Below are positions 1 to 8,596 of a stretch of DNA of 64,000 bases, piece after piece (the stretch's first letter is position 1; every line of letters starts with the position of its first letter). The translations under genes and the position numbers were made by a program. Source of the DNA: Polaribacter sejongensis (GTDB lineage: Bacteria > Bacteroidota > Bacteroidia > Flavobacteriales > Flavobacteriaceae). Under the pieces are notes generated by a model. It did no database searches. It saw nothing but the letters and a program-made list of their open reading frames with translations, and was not told where the DNA came from. Location of the stretch: assembly GCF_038024065.1 (NCBI RefSeq), contig NZ_CP150667.1, positions 2,487,501 through 2,551,500 on the forward strand, in the 5' to 3' direction.

Positions 1-183
1 AAATTCTAGGTGAGATTGTTCTTCTTTTGCAGCATGATATTCTGCATTTTCACTTAAATCTCCTTTATCTCGTGCATCTGCAATTTCTGTAGTTACTCTT
101 GGGCGCTCCACTTGCTCTAGTTGCACCAATTCATCTTTCAATTTCTTTAATCCTTCTGCTGAATAATAAGATATCTCGCTCAT
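1..183 (-). CDS. greA: Transcription elongation factor GreA, N-terminal part (runs off the window)
   Basis: GreA rescues backtracked RNA polymerase by stimulating transcript cleavage. The 61 visible codons start with [19 protein letters not shown] and contain the stretch [20 protein letters not shown], the hallmark acidic tip of the GreA/GreB N-terminal coiled coil. The ATG at 183 is the only sensible start, and the C-terminal FKBP-like domain lies outside the window. The gene is transcribed leftwards from a region shared with the divergent Rieske-like lipoprotein gene. A terminator-like hairpin lies in its leader (see 257-277). The identification is firm. Confidence 0.95.
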   Translation of the reverse strand, partial: MSEISYYSAEGLKKLKDELVQLEQVERPRVTTEIADARDKGDLSENAEYHAAKEEQSHLEF

Positions 184-256
184 TTTTTTTTATTTTAATT
201 TCTAACCTCAATTTAATAACTTCTTAATTTTATTAAAAACAAGTTGCTTTTACACT

Positions 257-277
257 AAAAAAACCCAACACGGGTTT
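257..277 (-). terminator. Terminator-like hairpin in the greA leader
   Basis: Read on the minus strand, AAACCC-gtgtt-GGGTTT is followed directly by a run of T (plus-strand A run 257-263). No minus-strand gene lies upstream for it to end, so it would act inside the leader of greA, about 75 nt before the start codon. It may be an attenuator or the end of a short leader RNA. The six-base-pair stem is modest. Confidence 0.4.
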
Positions 278-321
278 ATATTAAAAAATCCCATTGCCCT
301 AACAGGAATGAGATTGAATAA

Positions 322-329
322 CAAAGATA
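322..329 (-). promoter_or_regulatory. Candidate -7 box of the greA promoter
   Basis: On the minus strand the sequence is TATCTTTG, an exact match to the Bacteroidota TAnnTTTG box. It lies upstream of the leader hairpin at 257-277, so a transcript starting here would pass through the hairpin before reaching greA. No well-placed -33 TTG is visible. Confidence 0.4.
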
Positions 330-377
330 CAAAATATTTGTAACTTGCTAACGTTTTAAATAAAATGAAACTTTTGT

Positions 378-797
378 ATGATTAAAAAAATAGTATTATT
401 CTGCTGCTTTATGATTGTTATGTCATGCTCAGATAACACCCAAATTAATGATTGTTTTTTAGATGTAAACGTCTCTGAAGTTTTAAATACGAGGCTTCCA
501 TCCTACCAATTATTAACTATTAATGGTACTAGTAAAACATATTCAATTGGTGGCAGACAAATACATATTATTAGAAATAATGCTTCAGATTTTATAGCTT
601 TTGATTTAGAATGTCCGGATAGAAACTGCAATGCACCCTTAGATATCATTACAAATGCGCCAATTATAACTTGTACTTGCCATGATAGAAATTATAATTA
701 TTTACAAGGTGGTAAACTAATTGGAGAAGAAGGTTGTGGCATGTTAATGTACACTGTTAACCTAATTGGGAGCGACGGGGTTCAAATAAGAAATTAA
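378..797 (+). CDS. Rieske-like lipoprotein with Asp in place of the first His ligand
   Basis: This is a 139-residue protein with a signal peptide and a probable lipobox ending at Cys17 (VMSC). The rest resembles a Rieske [2Fe-2S] fold. Residues 99-102 are C-T-C-H, as in the second Rieske motif CPCH. Residues 79-84 are C-P-D-R-N-C, which lines up with the first motif C-x-H-x-x-C but has Asp81 where His is expected. Both would-be cluster Cys, both would-be disulfide Cys and the second His are kept. It could bind an unusual Cys/Asp-ligated cluster, bind another metal, or be a cluster-less relative. It stands alone between greA and purK. The fold assignment rests on motif reading only. Confidence 0.6.
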   Translation: MIKKIVLFCCFMIVMSCSDNTQINDCFLDVNVSEVLNTRLPSYQLLTINGTSKTYSIGGRQIHIIRNNASDFIAFDLECPDRNCNAPLDIITNAPIITCTCHDRNYNYLQGGKLIGEEGCGMLMYTVNLIGSDGVQIRN

Positions 798-799
798 AA

Positions 800-833
800 T
801 TGTAGATTAGTTAAATTGAGTTGCTTATTTTTG
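800..833 (+). promoter_or_regulatory. purK promoter (TTG-N23-TATTTTTG)
   Basis: TTG at 800-802 and TATTTTTG at 826-833 are separated by 23 bases, within the 17-23 range of the Bacteroidota TTG/TAnnTTTG consensus. The GTG start of purK follows 22 bases later. Confidence 0.55.
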
Positions 834-855
834 CCTAAACACAACAATTCTCAAC

Positions 856-2019
856 GTGAAAAACTATTATTCTTCAGATTTTAAATTAGGCGTTCTTGGT
901 GGAGGTCAATTAGGTAGAATGCTTTTAGCAGAAACTCAAAAATTAGACATTCATACTTCTATTTTAGAAACGAATAAAAATGCACCTTGTGCAGAAATTT
1001 GCAACACGTTTGTGGTTGGAGATTTATTAGATTTTGATGCCGTTTACAACTTTGGTAAAACCGTAGATGTTTTAACTATTGAAATTGAAAATGTAAACTT
1101 AGATGCTTTAGACAAATTAGAAGATGAAGGTTTAACCATTTTTCCAAAACCAAAAGATTTACGCATTATTCAAAATAAAGCTAGGCAAAAGAATTTTTAT
1201 GTAGACCATGAAATTCCTACGGCAGATTTTTCTCATTTTGCACATTCTACAGAGATTAAACATTCTTATGAAAATAATACGATAAATTTTCCTTTTGTTT
1301 GGAAAGCAGCTCGTTTTGGTTATGATGGTAATGGTGTTAAAATTGTTAGAAATATAGAGGATTTAGAGTCTTTACCAAATGTTGAATGTATTACTGAAAA
1401 ACTGATTCCATTTAAAAATGAATTGGCAGTAATTGTGGCAAGAAATGCGGATGGAGCAGTAAAAACCTATCCGGTTGTAGAAATGGAATTTCATCCAGAA
1501 GCAAACCAGGTTGAGTATGTAATCTGTCCTGCAAGAATAGATGCTCAAGTAGCAGAAAAAGCGAGAGAAATAGCTTTAAAAGTAGTAAGCGATTTAGATT
1601 TTGTTGGTTTGTTGGCTGTAGAAATGTTTCAGACAGTAGATGATAAGATCTTAGTAAATGAAGTAGCTCCAAGACCTCATAATTCTGGGCATTATTCTAT
1701 TGAAGCAAGTTATACCAATCAATTTGAACAACACATACGCTCAATCTTAAATCTTCCATTAGGAAATACAGATAGTAAAGTTGCCGGAATTATGGTGAAT
1801 TTAGTAGGTGAAGAAGGTTTTTCTGGTGATGTAATTTATGAAAACATAGAAGAAATTCTAAAAATTGACGGAGTTACGCCACATATTTATGGAAAAAAAG
1901 AAACACGTCCGTTTAGAAAAATGGGACATGTTACTATTGTAAATAAAGATATTGAAGTTGCTAGAAAAGTAGCACAAGAAGTTAAGGAGACTCTTAGAGT
2001 GATTAGTAAAAATAATTAA
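856..2019 (+). CDS. purK: N5-carboxyaminoimidazole ribonucleotide synthase PurK
   Basis: PurK converts AIR, ATP and bicarbonate to N5-CAIR in de novo purine synthesis. The 387-residue protein is of normal length. It has the N-terminal nucleotide-binding loop GGGQLGRM (15-22), the ATP-grasp stretch KAARFGYDGNGV and the catalytic-core signature NEVAPRPHNSGHYSIEA. The start codon is GTG; no ATG lies nearby in frame. purE follows after a hairpin-forming spacer, so the pair works on consecutive steps and is probably cotranscribed. Confidence 0.96.
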   Translation: MKNYYSSDFKLGVLGGGQLGRMLLAETQKLDIHTSILETNKNAPCAEICNTFVVGDLLDFDAVYNFGKTVDVLTIEIENVNLDALDKLEDEGLTIFPKPKDLRIIQNKARQKNFYVDHEIPTADFSHFAHSTEIKHSYENNTINFPFVWKAARFGYDGNGVKIVRNIEDLESLPNVECITEKLIPFKNELAVIVARNADGAVKTYPVVEMEFHPEANQVEYVICPARIDAQVAEKAREIALKVVSDLDFVGLLAVEMFQTVDDKILVNEVAPRPHNSGHYSIEASYTNQFEQHIRSILNLPLGNTDSKVAGIMVNLVGEEGFSGDVIYENIEEILKIDGVTPHIYGKKETRPFRKMGHVTIVNKDIEVARKVAQEVKETLRVISKNN

Positions 2020-2026
2020 CAGTAAA

Positions 2027-2059
2027 CAATTATTAGTTATCAATGATAACTGATAATTG
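2027..2059. repeat. Near-perfect 15-bp palindrome between purK and purE
   Basis: CAATTATTAGTTATC and GATAACTGATAATTG pair over 15 positions (14 Watson-Crick pairs and one T-G pair) around a three-base AAT loop. A further ATAATTG copy follows at 2060-2066. It has no T tract after it. It is either a member of the AT-rich dispersed repeats common in flavobacterial spacers or an RNA hairpin that separates the purK and purE messages. Confidence 0.75.
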
Positions 2060-2072
2060 ATAATTGAAAAAT

Positions 2073-2552
2073 ATGGTAGGAATAATAATGGGAAGCGATT
2101 CTGATCTTCCAATAATGCAAGAAGCAATAGACATTTTAGAGAGTTTTGATATTAAAATAGAAGTAGATATTGTGTCTGCTCACAGAACTCCAGAAAAATT
2201 AGTTGACTATTCTAAAAACGCACACAAAAGAGGTATAAAAGTAATTATTGCAGGTGCAGGTGGCGCAGCGCATTTACCAGGAATGGTAGCTTCTATGAGT
2301 CCGTTGCCAATAATTGGGGTTCCTGTAAAAAGCAGAAATTCTATTGATGGTTGGGATTCTGTTTTATCAATTTTACAAATGCCAGGTGGCGTACCAGTTG
2401 CAACCGTTGCTTTAGATGGTGCAAAAAATGCAGGTATTTTAGCAGCACAAATTATTGGTGCTTCAGACGAGCTTGTTTTAAATAAAATTATTGCTTACAA
2501 AGAAGAGTTGAAACTGAAAGTTGAACAAGCTTCTGCAAGAGTTAGAAAATAA
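2073..2552 (+). CDS. purE: N5-CAIR mutase PurE
   Basis: Class I PurE converts N5-CAIR to CAIR, the step after PurK. The signature motifs are all present: MGSDSDLPIM near the N-terminus, SAHRTPEKL, and AGAGGAAHLPGM around the active site. The ATG at 2073 gives a normal N-terminus (MVGIIMGSDSD). A TTG at 2064 in the same frame would add only three residues and overlaps the repeat-derived sequence, so I prefer the ATG. A strong terminator follows. Confidence 0.95.
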   Translation: MVGIIMGSDSDLPIMQEAIDILESFDIKIEVDIVSAHRTPEKLVDYSKNAHKRGIKVIIAGAGGAAHLPGMVASMSPLPIIGVPVKSRNSIDGWDSVLSILQMPGGVPVATVALDGAKNAGILAAQIIGASDELVLNKIIAYKEELKLKVEQASARVRK

Positions 2553-2565
2553 TTCTTTTTAAAAT

Positions 2566-2605
2566 AAAAAAAACTCAGAATTTATAGAAATTCTGAGTTT
2601 TTTTT
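2566..2605. terminator. Bidirectional terminator between purE and the LamG gene
   Basis: CTCAGAATTT (2574-2583) pairs perfectly with AAATTCTGAG (2588-2597) around a four-base loop. Eight A precede it and eight T follow it. It can therefore end purE on the plus strand and the convergent gene on the minus strand. Confidence 0.9.
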
Positions 2606-2621
2606 ATGCCTCTAAAACAGA

Positions 2622-5102
2622 CTAATTTGCAATTAATATTTTTTTATTCAAGGTGCTACTATCTTCCAATTTTACTTTTACAACATAAAACCCAGGTGAC
2701 AAATTAGAAGTGTTTTTTTGCTGACTTCCTTTATAAGAAGCTACTTTTCTTCCCTGAACATTAAACAAAGAAACCTCGTCTATATCATCTTTACTATTAT
2801 TGTATATTACTATTAATTCTTTTCCAGCATCGAGATACACAGAAAGTTCTTTGGCCTCAATCTCAATAGATTCGTTACTTAATGTTTTTAATTTGCCTTT
2901 AGAATAAACTACTTTAAATCTGGTATTATTTTCACCAACAGCATCAATAATAAAATCATATTCTGCTTGCTTTAAATCTACAGTCATTCCTTTTTCTGTA
3001 TCTACCAAATAAATATTATAGCCTTCTTCTATTTGCTCTTCTTGAATACCTATAGAGTAATCTCCTATTTTATCTGCCACAAACCCTACTCTAATTATTT
3101 TAGTATCCTCTTTTAAAACAGGCAAACCTTGTATGGTTGCTTTGTGTACATCTTCTACAAATGAGTAAAAGCCCATAGATTTTTTCTCTACATCAAAAGG
3201 AGCATCATACAACCGATCAAAACTCTCTGTTGCTCCTTCTAAGAAACCTATTAATATTGTTTTTGTAATATCATTATGATTAAAAGTAAACCAAGAACGA
3301 CCTTTCTTTTTTACATTACCATCATTATTAGTACTACTTTTAAGAAATTTTGTATTTAAACCAGCAACCTGATGTGTTGTTTTAAAGGTAATTTTTAAAT
3401 TAGGGTTTGCACTTGTTGTTTTTATAAAAAAACCTTGCCCAGAACCTATATTACTTGTTGTGGTATTGTTTGCACCACCTGTCATATTATACTCTAAGTA
3501 ATCTGCTTGTCTGTTTTCACCTATGTGAACTGAGTTCTGACTCCATAGATACATCGTTCCATCTATTTCATTATTATCTAAATCTGAAACTACTAAATCC
3601 CAATCTATCGCAGAAGAATATGGATTACCTATCAAATTATCTCCCTCTGTAGACCATACAATTCCGTCAAAATCTGACCCCGCTAAATTTGAGGTATTGT
3701 AAATATCTACTTCTATATCACCTTCATTAATTTTACCCGAGAAAGTTCTTAATTGTCCTCCCGCACTTTCATTACGAACAGCGTATCCAATACCTGTATT
3801 AAAATCTGAAGTACCTGCAGAAACCCAATCTGAATTTGAAGACGCCGCATCAAATTTATAAATAAGAGAAGCATCTGGAAAAACGGTTGCAATATTAGAG
3901 TCTGAAGAAATAACCGGGGAACTCCAATATGAGTAAAATTTATTGTCAGAATAAGTAGGCGTAACTCTTTTAATTTTAAACGTACCAGATCCTTGTATCG
4001 AAGAGTTACAAGCATGATATATTAACGAACCGCCATTTTCTACAGTTATAGTACCATTATTTATTAACGAATAATATACATTAAGAGTTCCTCCACTTTC
4101 AACAGTAATTTCCGCACCACTCTCTATTGTTAAATTACCAATATTAACAACACCAATAGAAGATGTTATACTTGGACTGTTAGTGCCATCATTAATAACT
4201 ACGGTTTGGGTTTTTGTAACAACTGGAGATGTACCAGACCAATTAGCATCATTAGAAAAATCTGTTGAATTACCACCAACCCAAGTGTAAGTAGTTCCAC
4301 TTCCATTCGCTGTTGCTGTTGCCCCAATAGAGGTACTTCCATTTCCTTTATATTTAATTTTATCTCCATCTTGATATGCCACTAAACTGGTTCCAGATGT
4401 TAAATATGTAGATTTATTAGCATTTATTTGAGTTTCACTTCTCGCTACATTCCATATTCTTAGCAAAGAAATGTTTCCATTATAATTATAACTAGAAGCT
4501 ATTTGACCTGTAAAACCACTGTTATAAGTTTCTGAAGTCGAAGACCCAACAGAACTTGTGGTCCAATTTGTAATTAAACTTGAAGGAAATCTCATATTCC
4601 CACCATTTCTACCTATAGAAATATTTCCAGAATGCGAACTTATTTGAACCCCATCCTGAACATCTTTTTCAACTCCATTTAAAAACCATTTAAAAGTTAA
4701 ATCGGGGCTTGCAGTATCCTCTAGAGTTAAAGCGATATGATTCCATTCATCAACCGCAATATCCCCTACCGATGATCTAAAAAAACGCCTATTTGCATTT
4801 GTACCAGCATTATCTCTAAAACCCCCAGCATATATTTGACCTCCTTCTATAAAAAATAAAATAGCATTAACCTGGGCCCCTTCCTCATATAATACTTGTC
4901 TTGTTGTTATATCTGAAGGTTTAAACCAAAATTCTATGGTTCTATTTCTTGTGTTCTGTAAGTTAATTGCATCTGTATTTCCTATGGTTATAAAGTCATC
5001 TATACCATTTGCATTAAAACCAGTAGAACAAGGTATTTGAGCAGATACTAAATTAACTATTAATAAAAATATAAGCAATAAGTTTCTATTTAAACTCTTC
5101 AT
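2622..5102 (-). CDS. Secreted LamG-domain protein with T9SS sorting domain
   Basis: This is an 826-residue protein with a signal peptide ending near VSAQ (residue 22). Residues about 30-220 look like a LamG/concanavalin-type domain (IEFWFKPSD, DEWNHIALTLED, NGVEKDVQDG). The middle is a repetitive beta-rich region with the phrases SGAEITVESGGTLNVY and ITVENGGSLIYH, typical of large flavobacterial surface proteins. The last ~75 residues (SLFNVQGRKVASYKG, LSPGFYVVKVKL, NKKILIAN) form a type A T9SS sorting domain, so it should reach the cell surface or medium. Adhesion or glycan binding is plausible. No catalytic motif is visible. Confidence 0.8.
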   Translation of the reverse strand: MKSLNRNLLLIFLLIVNLVSAQIPCSTGFNANGIDDFITIGNTDAINLQNTRNRTIEFWFKPSDITTRQVLYEEGAQVNAILFFIEGGQIYAGGFRDNAGTNANRRFFRSSVGDIAVDEWNHIALTLEDTASPDLTFKWFLNGVEKDVQDGVQISSHSGNISIGRNGGNMRFPSSLITNWTTSSVGSSTSETYNSGFTGQIASSYNYNGNISLLRIWNVARSETQINANKSTYLTSGTSLVAYQDGDKIKYKGNGSTSIGATATANGSGTTYTWVGGNSTDFSNDANWSGTSPVVTKTQTVVINDGTNSPSITSSIGVVNIGNLTIESGAEITVESGGTLNVYYSLINNGTITVENGGSLIYHACNSSIQGSGTFKIKRVTPTYSDNKFYSYWSSPVISSDSNIATVFPDASLIYKFDAASSNSDWVSAGTSDFNTGIGYAVRNESAGGQLRTFSGKINEGDIEVDIYNTSNLAGSDFDGIVWSTEGDNLIGNPYSSAIDWDLVVSDLDNNEIDGTMYLWSQNSVHIGENRQADYLEYNMTGGANNTTTSNIGSGQGFFIKTTSANPNLKITFKTTHQVAGLNTKFLKSSTNNDGNVKKKGRSWFTFNHNDITKTILIGFLEGATESFDRLYDAPFDVEKKSMGFYSFVEDVHKATIQGLPVLKEDTKIIRVGFVADKIGDYSIGIQEEQIEEGYNIYLVDTEKGMTVDLKQAEYDFIIDAVGENNTRFKVVYSKGKLKTLSNESIEIEAKELSVYLDAGKELIVIYNNSKDDIDEVSLFNVQGRKVASYKGSQQKNTSNLSPGFYVVKVKLEDSSTLNKKILIAN

Positions 5103-5239
5103 AATTAAGGGATATTAAATATTCATCTAAAGGTAACTCTAAAGCAAACCTTAATTTGTAAAATCTCGATAAAGTTAATAGTTTCTTTGGTAAATGGAAG
5201 TTTTTCTACTGATATTAACTATAAAATTGATAGAATTTC

Positions 5240-5247
5240 TATCTTTG
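5240..5247 (+). promoter_or_regulatory. Candidate -7 box of the M3 peptidase promoter
   Basis: TATCTTTG matches TAnnTTTG exactly and ends 19 bases before the ATG at 5267. A well-spaced TTG is not evident. Confidence 0.4.
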
Positions 5248-5266
5248 AACTATATATAAAGAACCT

Positions 5267-7282
5267 ATGAATCCACTTTTAAAAGATTTTAATACGCCTC
5301 CTTTTTCGAAAATTTCTAATGACGATTACAAACCTGCAATTAAAAAAGGGATTGAAATTGCAAAAGCAGAAATTGATGAAATTATAAACAATTCTGAGAC
5401 TCCAACTTTTAAAAACACAACAGTTGCTTTAGATTTTTCTGGTGAAAAACTGAATAAAATCACCAGTGTTTTTTTCAACCTGAATTCTGCAGAAACCAAT
5501 GATGAGATTCAGAAAATAGCACAAGAAGTTTCTCCTTGGTTAAGTGAGTTTAGTAACGACATTACTTTAAATGAGGAATTATTTAAAAGAGTAAAATCTG
5601 TTTTTGATGCTAAAGAAAATTTAGATTTAACCACAGAACAAAACATGCTTTTAGAGAAGCAATATAAAAGTTTTGCTAGAAATGGCGCTAATTTAAAAGA
5701 AGACAATAAAATTAAACTGCGTGAAATTGATGCGCAACTTTCTAAATTATCTTTAAAATTTGGAGAAAATGTTTTGGCAGAAACACATGCTTTCGAAATG
5801 CATTTAACGGATGAAAAAGATGTAGCTGGTTTGCCAGAAAGCGAAAAAGAAGCAGCTAAAGAAGTAGCAAAATCTAGAGATAAAGAAGGGTATGTTTTCA
5901 CTTTAGACTACCCAAGTTACATTCCTTTTTTAACGTATGTAGACAACAGAGAATTGCGTAAAGAAATGGCCATTGCTGCTGGTAAAAAAGCTTTTCAGGA
6001 CAATGAATTTAATAACGAACAAGTTGTTTTAGATATTGTAAATCTTCGTCAGAAAAGAGCTAATTTATTGGGTTATAAAACACACGCTCATTTTGTTCTA
6101 GAAGAAAGAATGGCAGAAACGCCAGAAAAAGTAATCGAATTTTCTAACAACCTTTTAGAAAAAGCAAAACCTGCTGCTTTAAAAGAGTTTGAAAATTTAG
6201 AAAATTTCGCTAAAAAATTAGACGGAATAGACCAGCTTCAGAAATGGGATGGTTCTTACTATTCAGAAAAACTGAAGAAAGAATTATTCGATTTAGATCA
6301 AGAAGCTTTAAAACCTTATTTTAAATTAGAAAATGTAATTGATGGTGTTTTTGAAATTGCCAGCAGATTGTATGATTTAAAATTTGAAGAAATAAATAAC
6401 ATCGACAAATACCATGAAGATGTTAAAACGTATAATGTAACAGATGCAGACGGAAATTTTGTATCGCATTTTTATGCTGATTTTCACCCTAGAAAAGGAA
6501 AAAGAAATGGTGCGTGGATGACAAGTTACAAATCGCAACAAATTAAAAACGGAATTAACGAAAGACCACAAGTTTCTATTGTTTGTAACTTTACCAAACC
6601 AACCGTAACCAAACCGTCTTTATTAACGTTTAATGAGGTTACCACCTTATTTCATGAATTCGGACATGCGTTACACGGAATGTTAGCAAACACCACTTAT
6701 AACAGCTTATCCGGAACGTCGGTTTCTTGGGATTTTGTGGAGTTGCCTAGTCAGGTTTTAGAAAACTGGTGTTTCGAAAAAGAAGCATTAGAATTGTTTG
6801 CAAAGCATTACGAAACCGGAGAAGTTATTCCGATGAAATATGTAGAAAAAATTAAAGAATCTGCTAGTTTTCATGAGGGAATGCAAACACTAAGACAATT
6901 AAGTTTCGGATTATTAGACATGCAATGGCATGGACAAGATCCATCAGAAATAAAATCTATTAAAGAGTTTGAAAATGCAGCTTTTGAAAACACAAAATTA
7001 TATCCTGATGTGGCAGAAAACTGTATGAGTACTGCTTTTTCTCATATTTTTCAAGGAGGATATTCAGCTGGATATTACTCTTACAAATGGGCTGAAGTTT
7101 TAGATGCTGATGCTTTTGAATATTTCTTAGAAGAAGGGATTTTTAATAAAGAAGTAGCTACAAAATTTAAAGACAACGTACTTTCTAAAGGTGGAACAGA
7201 AAAACCTATGGAATTGTACAAACGTTTTAGAGGAAAAGAACCAAAACCAGATGCACTTTTAAGAAGAGCAGGGTTAATTTAA
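5267..7282 (+). CDS. M3-family zinc metallopeptidase (oligopeptidase A / Dcp type)
   Basis: M3 peptidases cut short peptides in the cytoplasm or periplasm. The 671-residue protein has the zinc-binding HEFGH at residues 463-467 and the downstream family signature around LPSQVLENWCFE, which carries the third ligand region. No signal peptide is visible (MNPLLKDFNTPPF), so it should be cytoplasmic. The length and N-terminus fit the Dcp/OpdA branch. I cannot separate dipeptidyl carboxypeptidase from oligopeptidase by reading. Confidence 0.92.
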   Translation: MNPLLKDFNTPPFSKISNDDYKPAIKKGIEIAKAEIDEIINNSETPTFKNTTVALDFSGEKLNKITSVFFNLNSAETNDEIQKIAQEVSPWLSEFSNDITLNEELFKRVKSVFDAKENLDLTTEQNMLLEKQYKSFARNGANLKEDNKIKLREIDAQLSKLSLKFGENVLAETHAFEMHLTDEKDVAGLPESEKEAAKEVAKSRDKEGYVFTLDYPSYIPFLTYVDNRELRKEMAIAAGKKAFQDNEFNNEQVVLDIVNLRQKRANLLGYKTHAHFVLEERMAETPEKVIEFSNNLLEKAKPAALKEFENLENFAKKLDGIDQLQKWDGSYYSEKLKKELFDLDQEALKPYFKLENVIDGVFEIASRLYDLKFEEINNIDKYHEDVKTYNVTDADGNFVSHFYADFHPRKGKRNGAWMTSYKSQQIKNGINERPQVSIVCNFTKPTVTKPSLLTFNEVTTLFHEFGHALHGMLANTTYNSLSGTSVSWDFVELPSQVLENWCFEKEALELFAKHYETGEVIPMKYVEKIKESASFHEGMQTLRQLSFGLLDMQWHGQDPSEIKSIKEFENAAFENTKLYPDVAENCMSTAFSHIFQGGYSAGYYSYKWAEVLDADAFEYFLEEGIFNKEVATKFKDNVLSKGGTEKPMELYKRFRGKEPKPDALLRRAGLI

Positions 7283-7293
7283 TATTTAGTTTT

Positions 7294-7336
7294 CAGTCGC
7301 AGTATTCAGTAAATTATTTACTAAAAACTGCGACTG
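7294..7336. repeat. Palindromic hairpin between convergent genes
   Basis: CAGTCGCAGT (7294-7303) pairs with ACTGCGACTG (7327-7336), and inside it AGTAAA (7308-7313) pairs with TTTACT (7317-7322). It sits between the ends of the M3 peptidase and namZ-like genes and may serve as a terminator for either. Its start (AGTTTTCAGTC, 7288-7298) recurs inside the TPP riboswitch at 58831-58841, so it may belong to a dispersed repeat family. Confidence 0.7.
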
Positions 7337-7378
7337 AATATTTTTACTTTCTATCTTTTTGTATTTAACAACAAGTTG

Positions 7379-8587
7379 TTAATATAACACATACATTTTA
7401 CGAACTTCCTTAAAAAAAGTCAAGTCATTTTGCCAACTTAATTGTATTTCTTCAGACGATAAACCTGCTTCAATTTGCTGCTGTAATTCTTTTGTCCCTG
7501 CTAGCTTTAAAAAGAATTTATTAAAAAACTTTTCTTTATCAGCTGTTTGCGCATAAGATTCTATAAGCCATTCTAAATTTAAACTGCTTAATTTTTTATA
7601 AGTACGTAAATCTCTACCAAAACAAACTTCACCTTCGTGCTTTGGATGTTTTGCCCCAAAATTAGGTTTTGGTGTAAAACTGAAATCAAAAGAATCTTTT
7701 GCTAAAAAAGGCGAACCAAAAATTTGAAATTGCATTTCTGTACCTCTACCTGCACTTACATTTGTTCCTTCAAAAAAACATAAACTAGGATACAAATTAA
7801 TAGATTGTGCATTTGGTAAGTTTGGTGATGGTAAAATTGGTAAATCGTACTCAGAATTATGTGTGTAATTTTTTAAAGGAATTACTGTTAAATCACATTG
7901 AATTCCGTTTTCTAACCATTTTTCACCATTAATCATTTTCCCATACTCGCCAATTGTCATTCCGTAAACCGTAGGAACTGGATGCATGCCTACAAAGCTT
8001 TTTGCTTCTTCTTTTAACATCGGTCCATCTATATAATGCCCGTTAGGATTAGGACGATCTAACACAATAAGCGGAATATTTAACTCCGCACAAACCTCCA
8101 TAACATTATGCAAAGTAGAAATATACGTGTAGAAACGCACACCAACATCTTGTATATCGAACAGCATAACATCTAAACCCTTTAAATGCTCATGAGATGG
8201 TTTTCTGTTTGCGCCATATAAAGATATAATTGGTAAACCTGTAGTAGCATCAATACCATCCTCTACATGTTCGCCTGCATCTGCCTTCCCTCTAAAACCA
8301 TGTTCTGGAGCAAAAACTTTTGTGACATCCACATCTAAAGAAACTAAAGAATCTACCAAATGTACATGCGTATCACCTTTAAAAATAACACTTGTTTGGT
8401 TGGCAACAACACCCACTTTTTTACCTTTTAATAAATCTAAGTATTCTGCTGTTTGGTTAGCAGCAACAATAATTTTAACATCTTCTTTTACCTCAGTTAA
8501 ATTCGCAATTTCTGTTTCCTTTTCTTTATTTGGCTTAGCACTGCAGGAAACTAAAACAAGAGATATTAGTATTATTAAATTTTTCAT
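7379..8587 (-). CDS. namZ: DUF1343 lipoprotein, NamZ-type exo-beta-N-acetylmuramidase (GH171)
   Basis: NamZ of Bacillus subtilis removes MurNAc from the non-reducing end of peptidoglycan fragments and defines family GH171 (formerly DUF1343). This 402-residue protein has a lipoprotein signal (LVLVSCS). It carries the conserved stretches VVANQTSV, FAPEHGFRG, DAGEHVEDGID, LFDIQDVGVRFYTY and LDRPNPNG. It is the last gene of the minus-strand muramic acid locus, 9 bp after the GH18 gene. With the NagZ-like GH3 upstream it would degrade MurNAc-GlcNAc strands from the end. The family is certain; the activity is inferred from homology and from MurQ and a MurT-like transporter nearby. Confidence 0.85.
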   Translation of the reverse strand: MKNLIILISLVLVSCSAKPNKEKETEIANLTEVKEDVKIIVAANQTAEYLDLLKGKKVGVVANQTSVIFKGDTHVHLVDSLVSLDVDVTKVFAPEHGFRGKADAGEHVEDGIDATTGLPIISLYGANRKPSHEHLKGLDVMLFDIQDVGVRFYTYISTLHNVMEVCAELNIPLIVLDRPNPNGHYIDGPMLKEEAKSFVGMHPVPTVYGMTIGEYGKMINGEKWLENGIQCDLTVIPLKNYTHNSEYDLPILPSPNLPNAQSINLYPSLCFFEGTNVSAGRGTEMQFQIFGSPFLAKDSFDFSFTPKPNFGAKHPKHEGEVCFGRDLRTYKKLSSLNLEWLIESYAQTADKEKFFNKFFLKLAGTKELQQQIEAGLSSEEIQLSWQNDLTFFKEVRKMYVLY

Positions 8588-8596
8588 GATTGTAAA

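Noticed and set aside
5509..5901. Long open frames opposite real genes, such as this one inside the M3 peptidase gene and those opposite purK, ppc and susC
   Set aside because: They lie wholly within well-supported genes in another frame and have no domain, signal or promoter of their own.
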